From positions 1 to 33,230 of the forward strand of contig CANGXM010000009.1 of assembly GCA_947457845.1 (NCBI GenBank): a stretch of DNA of 33,230 nucleotides, read 5' to 3'. How positions within the stretch are numbered: position 1 is the first letter of the stretch; each line of letters opens with the position of its first letter. Positions 1 to 8,994 of this stretch are shown here, in pieces. A program made the position numbers and the translations under genes. This DNA comes from Rhodospirillales bacterium. Lineage in GTDB: Bacteria; Pseudomonadota; Alphaproteobacteria; Azospirillales; Azospirillaceae. The notes beneath the pieces are model-generated. The model was not told where the DNA came from, searched no databases, and saw only the letters and a list, made by a program, of their open reading frames with translations.

Positions 1-31
1 GCCCTGGCCCCCGCCGCGTCCCTACGGGCCG

Positions 32-1132
32 ATGGGCGCCCCGGCGCCGTCGCCGCCCGTTGAGCGGCCGAGCCGGTTCTGGCGCTTCGCCGCGGTCTGG
101 GTGCTGGTGCTGGCGACGCTCTGGATCGGCCAGCGCACGATCGTGACCATGACGATGACGGCCGACGAACCGCGCGCGGTGACGCCGCGCGGTTCGTTGG
201 GCGACATCGAGAGCCACACGGTCGCGCTGTTCGAGCAGGCGGCGCCCTCGGTGGTCACCATCGTCACGGAAGGCCCGCGTGGCGTCCGGCGCACCGGGAC
301 CGGCTCCGGCTTCGTCTGGGACCGCGCCGGCCACGTGGTGACGAACGCCCATGTTGTGGAGGGCGCCGCCCGCGTGCTGGTGCGCTTCGACGACGGCGGC
401 ACGGCGCTCGCGGCGGTCGTCGGCGCCGATCCGGACAACGACCTCGCGGTCGTGCGGCTCGGGGGGAACCTCCAGGTGCTGCGCCCGATTCCGGTGGGGA
501 CCTCGGCCGACCTTCGCGTGGGCCAGCAGGCTTTCGCGATCGGGAATCCCTTCGGCCTCTCGCGCACGCTCACCACCGGGATCGTCTCGGCCATCGATCG
601 CCGGCTGCCGACCCAGGGCGGGCGGGAGATCGCTGGGGTGATCCAGACCGACGCGGCCATCAACCCCGGCAACTCCGGCGGTCCGCTCCTCGACAGCGCG
701 GGGCGCCTCATCGGCGTCAACACCGCGATCCTGACGACGACGGGGGCGGGCGGCGGGATCGGATTCGCCGTCCCGGTCGATACCGTCAACCGGGTCGTGC
801 CGGCGCTGATCCGCGATGGTCGCGTGCCGCGGCCGGGGATCGGCATCGTCGTCGCCGGCGAGGATGCCGCCGCGCGGGCGGACGTCCGCGGGCTGGTGGT
901 ACAGCGGGTGGTCCCGGGCGGCCCGGCCGACCGGGCGGGCCTGACCGGCGCCGACGCCGACGGCCGGACCGGGGACGTGATCGTGGAGGTCGGCGGACGG
1001 CCCGTGCGCACGCTGGCCGACCTCGCGCGCGAACTGGTCCGCATCGGCGTCGGCGGCACCGCCCCGCTCACCGTCGAGAGGGCCGGCCAGCGCCGACGCG
1101 TCGACGTCCAAGTGATTGACATCGGTGCCTGA
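32..1132 (+). CDS. S1C (HtrA/DegP-like) trypsin-like serine protease with C-terminal PDZ domain; may begin upstream of the window because the frame stays open to base 2
   Basis: N-terminal TM helix (FWRFAAVWVLVLATLWIG); TGSGFVWDRAGHVVTNAHVV (His), DPDNDLAVVRL (Asp), AINPGNSGGPLL (Ser) triad motifs; PDZ-like GLVVQRVVPGGPADRAGL. Confidence 0.9.
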   Translation: MGAPAPSPPVERPSRFWRFAAVWVLVLATLWIGQRTIVTMTMTADEPRAVTPRGSLGDIESHTVALFEQAAPSVVTIVTEGPRGVRRTGTGSGFVWDRAGHVVTNAHVVEGAARVLVRFDDGGTALAAVVGADPDNDLAVVRLGGNLQVLRPIPVGTSADLRVGQQAFAIGNPFGLSRTLTTGIVSAIDRRLPTQGGREIAGVIQTDAAINPGNSGGPLLDSAGRLIGVNTAILTTTGAGGGIGFAVPVDTVNRVVPALIRDGRVPRPGIGIVVAGEDAAARADVRGLVVQRVVPGGPADRAGLTGADADGRTGDVIVEVGGRPVRTLADLARELVRIGVGGTAPLTVERAGQRRRVDVQVIDIGA

Positions 1133-1240
1133 TCGCCGCGGGGCGCTTGCTTCGGCCCGGGCGAACAACTATTGTTGGATGGGGGGTGGTCAGAAGGCCG
1201 CCGCTTCATTCGGGTGGCAAAGCCGCCAGACGAGGAGCAG

Positions 1241-1453
1241 ATGGGCCTGTCCATCGGGACCAATCGCCAGGCGATCGATCTTGTCGGCCAAGTGGTCGCC
1301 TCCGCGCGTTCGCGGGCGCAGACGCAGGGTCAGGTCGTGCAGGAAGTCGTCGAGGGCAACACCCGCCGCGTCCTGACGGGCGTGGAAAAGACGATCAGCG
1401 CGATGCAGAAGCAGGATTACGCGCTCCAGTCGCGTCGCGGCGTTTCGGCCTGA
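1241..1453 (+). CDS. small hypothetical protein (~70 aa, MGLSIGTNRQAIDLVGQVVASARSRAQ...)
   Basis: In-frame ATG at 1241 preceded by GAGGAG; lies between two well-supported genes; no recognised family. Confidence 0.45.
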   Translation: MGLSIGTNRQAIDLVGQVVASARSRAQTQGQVVQEVVEGNTRRVLTGVEKTISAMQKQDYALQSRRGVSA

Positions 1454-1523
1454 GCGCCGGCCGCCCGTCCGTCCGCGAGGCGGTCGGGGCGGCAGCCGCA
1501 GCCACCACTCCTCCCACCTGAAG

Positions 1524-2566
1524 TCAGAGCGCCGACGACCAGGGCGCCGGAACGAAATCGAACCCGTCTCCGCGCGCGCGGATCCGGCCCGCGGCCGGGA
1601 ACGGGAAGTGATAGCCGATCACCATCGCCCGGTCCGCGGCGGCGCGGTGGAGGATCCGGCGACGGCTCTGTGCCGCCATGTCAGCGTCCATGTCGAAGAC
1701 CGCCGCCCAGGTGGGGTTGCGGACGAACAGGGCCGGATGGTTGGTGGTGTCGCACAGCACCAGCAGCTGCTGGTTCCCGTCCGCCACGTGGAACACGGTG
1801 TGGCCGGGCGTGGCCCGTGCGCGCTGACCGCACGGATGCCGGGAGCGAGTTCCGCACCGTCGCCGTAGCGGCGCACGCGCGACGCATAGGGGCCGAACTT
1901 GGCGCGGGCCAGCTGGAAGCCGCCGCGGGAGTTCTCCGGTGCGCGCGACATGACGCCGTCGTCCATCCAGTGCGCCCACTCGGCCTCGGGCACCGCGATC
2001 TCCGCGTTCGGATAGATCGCCTGTCCCTCGCGCGTCGTCAGGCCCGCGATGTGGTCGCCGTGGAAATGGCTGAAGACGATCAGGTCGACCGACGCGGGGT
2101 CGATGCCGGCCGCCTGCAGGTTGCGCGCGCCGTTCGCGGCGGAGGGGGCGAGCTGGCCGCCGGTGCCGCTGTCGAACAGGATCACCCGGCCGCCGGCATG
2201 GACGACGGTGAGGTTGATCGGGATCGTCAGCGCGTCGGTCGGCATCATCGCCTCCTCCAGCGCCGCGCGGACCGCCTCGGGGCTCGCGTTCCGCACGAAG
2301 CCCTCGGCGGGGTTCGGGCGGGCGAACTGGCCGTCGTTCACGGTGGTGACGACGAAGGAGCCGACCTTGAAGCGGTAGAAGCCGGGGGCCTGCGCCTCGG
2401 GTGCGGGAGCCGCGGCGAGCATGGGGCGGGGCAGGGCGGTGGCGGCGGCCGCCGCCAGTGGAGCGGCCGCGGCGGCGGCCATGATCGTGCGCCGTGAGAC
2501 GTCTTGGGCCACCGTTGCTCTCTGTTTCTCGACCTCCCGGGCGGCGGTCGAAGAACCATTACCCAT
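1524..2566 (-). pseudogene. MBL-fold metallo-hydrolase with twin-arginine signal, interrupted by an apparent 1-nt frameshift near 1811-1819 (or sequencing error)
   Basis: N-terminal frame (ORF 1619-2566) has SRRTIMAAAAAAPLAA and SHFHGDHIAGL; family-like C-terminal continuation (ATPGHTVFHVADGNQQLLVLCDTTNHPALFVRNP...) is in the ORF 1524-1979 frame. Confidence 0.75.
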
Positions 2567-2634
2567 AAGTATATTGTTTCAAGGGTCGACGCGCTCACGT
2601 TTTCGTGGCTGCGACACCGGACGCGATGCCTTAC

Positions 2635-2650
2635 CTTTACGTAAACGTCA
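2635..2650. promoter_or_regulatory. candidate MerR-family (LiuR-like) operator: CTTTACGTAAACGTCA
   Basis: Perfect palindrome TTTACGTAAA (2636-2645) with a second ACGT, in the divergent intergenic region just upstream of the merR start. Confidence 0.45.
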
Positions 2651-2663
2651 TGCTGCGGGCCCG

Positions 2664-3098
2664 ATGATCGCCGACGCCCTCGACACGCGCACCTACACCA
2701 TCGGCGAGCTTGCCCGGGCGCTCGGCCTGACGGCGCGCACCATCCGCTTCTACGAGGACGAGGGGCTGATCGCGCCGCTGCGCGCCGGCACGGCCCGCAT
2801 CTACTCCCATGCCGACCGGGCGCGGCTGATCCTGATCCGCCGGGGCAAGCGCCTCGGCTTCTCGGTGCGGGAAATCGCCGAGTTCCTGGCGCTCTACGAC
2901 GCCGATCCGCATCAGGCGGAGAAGATGCGCTTTCTCGGACACAAGTGCCGGGAGCGCATCGCCGCCCTCGAGGTGCAGTTGCGCGACGTCCGGCAGACGC
3001 TCGCGGAATTGCGGGACATCGACCGTCAGATCGGCGACCATCTTGCAAAGGCCGCCCGCACCGCCACAACGAAGGCCGACAGGAGCGAACCGCAATGA
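2664..3098 (+). CDS. MerR family transcriptional regulator
   Basis: YTIGELARALGLTARTIRFYEDEGLIAPLRAGTARIYSHADRARLILIRRGKRLGFSVREI is a classic MerR HTH; stop overlaps the thiolase start (ATGA). Confidence 0.92.
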   Translation: MIADALDTRTYTIGELARALGLTARTIRFYEDEGLIAPLRAGTARIYSHADRARLILIRRGKRLGFSVREIAEFLALYDADPHQAEKMRFLGHKCRERIAALEVQLRDVRQTLAELRDIDRQIGDHLAKAARTATTKADRSEPQ

Positions 3099-4216
3099 AG
3101 TCCGTCGTCATCGCGGGCTATGCCCGCTCTCCCTTCCACTTCGCGAACAAGGGCGCGCTCACCAAGGTCCGGCCGGACGACATGGTCGCCGCCGTCGTGA
3201 AGGCCCTGGTCGGGAGCGCGGGCATCGACCCGGCCGACATCGAGGACCTCATCCTCGGAAACGCCTTCCCGGAGGGCGAGCAGGGCTTCAACATGGCCCG
3301 CAACGTGGTCTTCCTGGCCGGACTGCCGAAGTCCGTGGCCGGCACCACTGTCAACCGCTTCTGCGGTTCGTCCATGCAGTCGATCCACATGGCGGCCGGC
3401 GCCATCCAGATGGACGCCGGGGAGGCGTTCGTCTGCGCGGGCGTCGAGAGCATGACGCGCGTTCCGATGGGCGGCTTCAACCCGATGCCGAACCCGACGC
3501 TGGCGGCGAGCACGCCGGCCTACATCTCGATGGGCATGACGGCGGAGAACCTCGCCCGCGGCTACCAGATCACCCGCGCCGACCAGCAGCAGATGGCGGT
3601 GGACAGCCATCGCAAGGCGGCCGCCGCGCAGGCGGACGGGCGGCTGACGGCGGAGATCGTGCCGATCGCCGGGGTGACCCGGGACGGGACCATCCGTCCG
3701 GAGACGAGCCAGGAGGCGCTGTCGGGCCTGAAGCCCGCCTTCGACGCCGAGGGCACGGTGACGGCTGGCACCTCCTCGCCCCTGACCGACGGGGCGTCGG
3801 CGGTGCTCGTCACGTCGGAGGCGTACGCGAAGGCCCACGGCCTCACGATCCTCGCGCGGATCCGCTCGGTGGCCGTCGCCGGCTGCGATGCCGAGGTGAT
3901 GGGCATCGGCCCGGTGCCTGCGACCCGGAAGGCGCTGACGCGCGCCGGGCTGGCGGCAAAGGACATCGACGTGATCGAACTGAACGAGGCGTTCGCGGCC
4001 CAGGCGCTCGCCTGCGTCCACGACCTCGGCCTGGACATGGACCGGATCAACCTCGACGGCGGCGCGCTGGCGCTCGGCCATCCGCTCGGCGCCACCGGGG
4101 CGCGCATCACCGGCAAGGCAGCGGCCCTGCTCAAGCGCGAGGGCAAGCAGTTCGCGCTCGCCACCCAGTGCATCGGCGGCGGGCAGGGGATCGCCACGAT
4201 CCTCGAAGCCGTCTGA
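3095..4216 (+). CDS. fadA: acetyl-CoA C-acyltransferase (thiolase)
   Basis: NRFCGSSMQSIHMAAGAI, ELNEAFAAQAL, GGALALGHPLGATGARI, QCIGGGQG thiolase motifs. Confidence 0.93.
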   Translation: MKSVVIAGYARSPFHFANKGALTKVRPDDMVAAVVKALVGSAGIDPADIEDLILGNAFPEGEQGFNMARNVVFLAGLPKSVAGTTVNRFCGSSMQSIHMAAGAIQMDAGEAFVCAGVESMTRVPMGGFNPMPNPTLAASTPAYISMGMTAENLARGYQITRADQQQMAVDSHRKAAAAQADGRLTAEIVPIAGVTRDGTIRPETSQEALSGLKPAFDAEGTVTAGTSSPLTDGASAVLVTSEAYAKAHGLTILARIRSVAVAGCDAEVMGIGPVPATRKALTRAGLAAKDIDVIELNEAFAAQALACVHDLGLDMDRINLDGGALALGHPLGATGARITGKAAALLKREGKQFALATQCIGGGQGIATILEAV

Positions 4217-4235
4217 GCCGCGGAGGATCCGACCC

Positions 4236-6584
4236 ATGGAGATCCGCTCCGCGGCCGTCATCGGCTCGGGCGTGATGGGGGGCGGCATCGCCGCCCACAT
4301 CGCCAACGCCGGCATCCCGGTCCTTCTGCTCGACGTCGTGCCCGAGGCGGCGAAGGGCGGGAACGACCGCTCCGTCGTCGCCCGCACGGCGATCGAACGG
4401 ATGCTGAAGACCGACCCCGCCCCCTTCATGACGCCGAAGGCCGCGCGCCTCGTGACGCCCGGCAACGTCGAGGACGACCTGCACCGGCTGGCCGACGTCG
4501 ACTGGATCGTCGAGGCGGTGGTCGAGAACCCCAAGGTTAAGGCGGAGATCTACGCCAAGGTCGACGCGCACCGGAAGCCGGGGTCGGTCGTCTCCTCCAA
4601 CACCTCGACCATCCCGCTCGCGATCCTGACCGAAGGGCAGTCGGACGCCTTCCGCCGCGACTTCTGCGTCACCCACTTCTTCAATCCGCCGCGCTACATG
4701 CGCCTGCTCGAGGTGGTGAAGGGTCCCGAGACGCGGGACGAGGTGGTGGAGGCGGTCACCCGCTTCGGCGACGTGACGCTCGGCAAGGGCGTGGTCCGCT
4801 GCAAGGACACGCCCGGCTTCATCGCCAACCGCATCGGCACCTTCTGGATCCAGGCGGCCTTCAACGCGGCCCTCGACCATGGGTTGACGGTGGAGGAGGC
4901 GGACGCTGTCGGCGGGCGGCCGATGGGCATTCCCAGGACCGGCGTCTTCGCGCTGATGGACCTCGTCGGCATCGACCTGATGCCGCTGATCTCCGCCAGC
5001 CTGCTGCGCACCCTGCCGGACGGCGACGCCTATCGGGCGATCTGGCGGGACAGCCCGCTGGTCTCGACCATGATCGCGCAGGGCTACACCGGCCGGAAGG
5101 GCAAGGGCGGCTTCTTCGCCATGAACAAGGGCGAGGACGGGAGCCGCCAGAAGCAGGCGATCGACCTGACGACGGGCGCGTACCGCCCGGCCGCGTCCCG
5201 CGTGACGCTGGAGAGCGTGGATGCCGGTAAGAAGGGCCTGCGCGCGCTGGTCGAGCATCCCGACAAGGGCGGCCGGTTCGCCTGGGAGGTGCTGTCCCGG
5301 ACGCTGGCCTACGCCGCCGACCTCGTGCCCGACATCGCCGACGACATCGGCGCGGTCGACGCCGCGATGCGCCTCGGCTACGCGTGGAAGCGCGGGCCGT
5401 TCGAGATGATCGACCATCTGGGATCGGCGTGGTTGGCCGAGCGCCTCGCCGCCGAGGGCCGGCCGATCCCGAAGATGCTGGCGCTCGCCGCCGGGCGCCC
5501 GTTCTACGAGGTTCGCGACGGGCGCCTGTTCCACCTGACGACCGGCGGGGACTATGCCGAGGTGCGGCGGCCCGACGGCGTGCTGCTTCTGTCCGACGTC
5601 AAGCGGGCGTCGAAGCCGGTGGCGAAGAACGCGTCCGCCGCGCTGTGGGACATCGGGGACGGTGTGCTCTGCCTCGAGTTCACGTCCAAGATGAACACGC
5701 TCGACCCCGAGATCATGGCGATGATCGGGAAGGCGATGGAGATCGTGAAGGTCTCGTGCGGCCAGTGGCGGGCGCTCGTCATCCACAACGAGGCCGACAA
5801 CTTCTCCGTCGGCGCCAACCTGGGCATCGCGATGTTCGCGCTGAACATCGGCATGTGGCCCACGATCGAGGAGAGCGTCGCCCAGGGCCAGCAGGTCTAC
5901 AAGGCGCTGAAGCACGCGCCCTTCCCGGTGGTGGGCGCGCCGTCGGGCATGGCGCTGGGCGGCGGGTGCGAGGTGCTGCTGCACTGTGCGGCGGTGCAGG
6001 CCCACGCCGAGAGCTACATCGGCCTCGTCGAGGTCGGCGTCGGGCTCATCCCCGGCTGGGGCGGGTGCAAGGAAATGCTGGTGCGCCTGTCCACCGCGGC
6101 GAAGCGGGCGGGCGGGCCCATGCCCCCCGTCGCCAAGGCGTTCGAGACGATCGCGACGGCGAAGGTCGCGAAGTCGGCCGCCGAGGCCATGGACATCGGC
6201 TTCCTGCGCCCGACCGACGGCATCACCATGAACCGGGACCGGCTGCTGTTCGACGCCAAGGCGAAGGCGCTCGCGATGGCGGAGGCGCACCAGGCGCCGC
6301 AGCCGGTCGAGATCCGCCTTCCGGGCGCCACGGGCAAGGCCGCGCTGATGCTGGCGGTCCGCGACCTCGCCCAGCAGGGCAGGGCGACCCCCTACGACGT
6401 CACGGTGTCGGAGGCGCTGGCGACCGTGCTGACGGGCGGGGAGGGGGCGGACGTGACCGTGCCCGTGACGGAGGACGACCTGCTGGAGGCCGAGCGCACG
6501 GCCTTCATGACGCTGCTGCGCAAGCCCGGCACCGTCGCCCGGATCGAGCACATGCTGGAGACCGGCAAGCCGTTGCGGAACTGA
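4236..6584 (+). CDS. bifunctional 3-hydroxyacyl-CoA dehydrogenase / enoyl-CoA hydratase, FadN-type domain order
   Basis: N-terminal Rossmann AAVIGSGVMGGGIAAHIANAG and FFNPPRYMRLLEVV; C-terminal crotonase GMALGGGCEVLLH, GLVEVGVGLIPGWGG. Confidence 0.92.
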   Translation: MEIRSAAVIGSGVMGGGIAAHIANAGIPVLLLDVVPEAAKGGNDRSVVARTAIERMLKTDPAPFMTPKAARLVTPGNVEDDLHRLADVDWIVEAVVENPKVKAEIYAKVDAHRKPGSVVSSNTSTIPLAILTEGQSDAFRRDFCVTHFFNPPRYMRLLEVVKGPETRDEVVEAVTRFGDVTLGKGVVRCKDTPGFIANRIGTFWIQAAFNAALDHGLTVEEADAVGGRPMGIPRTGVFALMDLVGIDLMPLISASLLRTLPDGDAYRAIWRDSPLVSTMIAQGYTGRKGKGGFFAMNKGEDGSRQKQAIDLTTGAYRPAASRVTLESVDAGKKGLRALVEHPDKGGRFAWEVLSRTLAYAADLVPDIADDIGAVDAAMRLGYAWKRGPFEMIDHLGSAWLAERLAAEGRPIPKMLALAAGRPFYEVRDGRLFHLTTGGDYAEVRRPDGVLLLSDVKRASKPVAKNASAALWDIGDGVLCLEFTSKMNTLDPEIMAMIGKAMEIVKVSCGQWRALVIHNEADNFSVGANLGIAMFALNIGMWPTIEESVAQGQQVYKALKHAPFPVVGAPSGMALGGGCEVLLHCAAVQAHAESYIGLVEVGVGLIPGWGGCKEMLVRLSTAAKRAGGPMPPVAKAFETIATAKVAKSAAEAMDIGFLRPTDGITMNRDRLLFDAKAKALAMAEAHQAPQPVEIRLPGATGKAALMLAVRDLAQQGRATPYDVTVSEALATVLTGGEGADVTVPVTEDDLLEAERTAFMTLLRKPGTVARIEHMLETGKPLRN

Positions 6585-6600
6585 CCGGTCCGTCGCGACC

Positions 6601-6659
6601 GGCCCTCATGGTTCGACAGGCTCACCATGAGGGCCTCATCCTGAGCCTGTCGAAGGATG
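6601..6659. repeat. REP-like palindromic intergenic repeat, two hairpins with complementary loops
   Basis: GGCCCTCATGG (6601-6611) / CCATGAGGGCC (6625-6635), and CATCC (6637-6641) / GGATG (6655-6659); loop TTCGACAGGCTCA (6612-6624) is the exact reverse complement of TGAGCCTGTCGAA (6642-6654). Confidence 0.85.
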
Positions 6660-6699
6660 GGGCCCGACGGCCCCGCCGACGACCCGGGGAGGACCACCC

Positions 6700-8490
6700 A
6701 TGCCGAGCTACAAGGCCCCCATCGACGACATCCGCTTCGTGCTCGAGGACGTGCTGGGCGTGGAGCGCGTCTCCATGCTCCCGGGCTACGAGGATGCGAC
6801 GCCCGACCTGCTGACGCAGGTGCTGGAGGAACTGGCGAAGTTTGCCGAAAACGAGCTCCAGCCCCTCAACCGGTCGGGCGACGAGGAGGGCTGCACGTTC
6901 GAGAACGGCGTGGTCCGCACGCCCAAGGGCTTCAAGGCGGCCTACGACCGCTATCGCGAGGCCGGGTGGACGGCCGTCTCCGCCGATCCGGACTATGGCG
7001 GGCAGGGCCTGCCGCAGGTCGTCAACTTCGTGATGTCCGAGATCCTGTCCTCGGCCAACATGTCGTTCGGCATGTACCCGGGCTTGAGCCACGGCGCCTA
7101 CGAGGCGCTGCACCAGCACGGCTCGGACGACCTCAAGGCGCTCTACCTGCCCAGGCTGGTCGACGGCACCTGGTCCGGCACCATGTGCCTGACCGAGCCG
7201 CACTGCGGCACCGACCTCGGCCTGATCCGCACGAAGGCGATGCCGCAGGACGACGGCAGCTTCGCGATCACCGGCACGAAGATCTTCATCTCCGCCGGCG
7301 AGCACGACCTGACGGAGAACATCGTCCACCTCGTGCTGGCCAAGCTGCCGGACGCGCCGGCGGGCACGCGGGGCATCAGCCTGTTCGTGGTGCCGAAGTT
7401 CCTGGCCCGGCACGACGGGACGCCCGGGCCCCGCAACGGCGTCGCCTGCGGCTCGATCGAGCACAAGATGGGCATCAAGGCGTCCGCCACCTGCGTGATG
7501 AACTTCGACGGGGCCAGGGGCTGGCTCGTCGGCCGGCCGCACGGCGGCATGCGGGCGATGTTCACCATGATGAACGCCGCGCGCCTCGGGGTGGCGATGC
7601 AGGGCCTCGGCATCGGCGAGGTCGCCTACCAGAACGCGGTGCAGTACGCGAAGGACCGGCTTCAGGGCCGCTCGCTCACCGGGGCCAAGGTGCCGGAGAA
7701 GGCGGCCGACCCGATCATCGTCCACCCCGACGTGCGCAAGAACCTGCTGTGGATCCGCGCGCTGAACGAAGGGTCCCGCGCGCTCGGCTACTGGCTCGGG
7801 ATGCAGATCGACACCGCGCTGAAGCACCCGGACCCGACGGCGCGACAGGAGGCCGACGACTTCGTCGCGCTGATGACGCCGATCGCCAAATCGTTCTTCA
7901 CCGACTACGGCTTCGAGGCGGCGGTGAAGGCCCAGCAGCTCTATGGCGGGCACGGCTACATCCGCGAATGGGGGATGGAGCAGTTCGTCCGCGACGCCCG
8001 CATCGCCCAGATCTACGAGGGGGCGAACGCCATCCAGGCGCTCGACCTCGTGGGCCGCAAGCTGCCGATGCACATGGGCCGGCTGCTGCGCCGCTTCTTC
8101 CACCCGCTGGGGGCGGAGCTGGAGGCGGCGATGGAGGATCCGGCGACGGCCGAGATGGCGGGCCAGCTCGCCAAGGCCTACGGCCGGCTCCAGCAGGCGA
8201 CGGCCTGGGTCGCCCAGAAGGGCATGGGCAACCCGGACGAGGCGGGCGCCGCCTCGGCCGACTATCTGCGCCTGTTCGCGCTGGTGGCGGTGGGATGGAT
8301 GTGGATGCGGATGGCGAAGGCGGCGGCGGCGAAGCTGCCCACGGCGAACGGCAACGCGGCCTTCTACGACGCCAAGCTGAAGACGGCCGCGTTCTTCTAC
8401 GCCCGTATCCTGCCGGAGACGTCGAGCCTGTTCGCCGCCATCATGTCCGGGGCGAAGCCGATGATGGCGATGACGGCCGACCAGTTCTGA
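6700..8490 (+). CDS. acyl-CoA dehydrogenase (~596 aa, with C-terminal extension)
   Basis: MCLTEPHCGTDLGLIRTKA, TGTKIFISAGEHDL, QLYGGHGYIREWGMEQFVRDARIAQIYEGANAIQALDLVGRKL. Confidence 0.93.
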   Translation: MPSYKAPIDDIRFVLEDVLGVERVSMLPGYEDATPDLLTQVLEELAKFAENELQPLNRSGDEEGCTFENGVVRTPKGFKAAYDRYREAGWTAVSADPDYGGQGLPQVVNFVMSEILSSANMSFGMYPGLSHGAYEALHQHGSDDLKALYLPRLVDGTWSGTMCLTEPHCGTDLGLIRTKAMPQDDGSFAITGTKIFISAGEHDLTENIVHLVLAKLPDAPAGTRGISLFVVPKFLARHDGTPGPRNGVACGSIEHKMGIKASATCVMNFDGARGWLVGRPHGGMRAMFTMMNAARLGVAMQGLGIGEVAYQNAVQYAKDRLQGRSLTGAKVPEKAADPIIVHPDVRKNLLWIRALNEGSRALGYWLGMQIDTALKHPDPTARQEADDFVALMTPIAKSFFTDYGFEAAVKAQQLYGGHGYIREWGMEQFVRDARIAQIYEGANAIQALDLVGRKLPMHMGRLLRRFFHPLGAELEAAMEDPATAEMAGQLAKAYGRLQQATAWVAQKGMGNPDEAGAASADYLRLFALVAVGWMWMRMAKAAAAKLPTANGNAAFYDAKLKTAAFFYARILPETSSLFAAIMSGAKPMMAMTADQF

Positions 8491-8510
8491 GGGGGGGCGC
8501 CGGCCCCCTC
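8489..8510. terminator. hairpin between convergent genes (possible bidirectional terminator without T-tract)
   Basis: GAGGGGG-GGCGCCGG-CCCCCTC spans both stop codons. Confidence 0.4.
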
Positions 8511-8994
8511 AACCGCCCGTTGGGGCCGACCGGTCCCCCAACCCGTGCGCGCGGAGGGCAGCGACCGATGCGGCGGCCGTCGTGTGATGGACGAAGGTGC
8601 CGCCCGCGGCCTCCCAGCGGTCGCGCAGGTCGCGGCGATCGTCGACCAGCACGTGCCCCGGTCCCGACCAGCGGTGCTTCTCGCGCGAGAGGCAGGCGAC
8701 GACCGGGACATCGGCGCCGAGCACGCGCGCGACCCACGCCCGCTTCTGCGGCTCGGCCCATCGGCCCATCGGCAGTCCGGTCAGGATCGTCGGGCGTAAC
8801 GGCGCGCAGAAGGCCCAGAGGACCGGCGCGTCCGCCATCATGTCGAGGGTGCCGTAGAAGTCCGGGTGCGCGGCCAGCGCCTTCCACATGGCGCGCGCGG
8901 TCAGGTCCCTTGGCAGGCGACCCGTCGTGGCCCGCACGCTCACGTCGAAATCGGCGAGAACGCCGTCGAGGTCGAGGAACAGCGGCGCGGTCAC
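8509..8994 (-). CDS. HAD superfamily 5'(3')-deoxyribonucleotidase-like protein
   Basis: APLFLDLDGVLADFD motif I; PTILTGLP; HVLVDDRRDLRDRWEAAGG; GTG start overlapping the upstream stop (GTGA). Confidence 0.75.
   Translation of the reverse strand: MTAPLFLDLDGVLADFDVSVRATTGRLPRDLTARAMWKALAAHPDFYGTLDMMADAPVLWAFCAPLRPTILTGLPMGRWAEPQKRAWVARVLGADVPVVACLSREKHRWSGPGHVLVDDRRDLRDRWEAAGGTFVHHTTAAASVAALRAHGLGDRSAPTGG

Noticed and set aside
4131-6551. 806-aa antisense ORF opposite the FadN-type gene, and similar long antisense ORFs (3026-4534, 6622-8103, 19005-20753, 23493-25895)
   Set aside because: Low-complexity R/G/D/H-rich translations typical of shadow frames in high-GC coding DNA; no domain motifs; sense frame is clearly a conserved enzyme or transporter.
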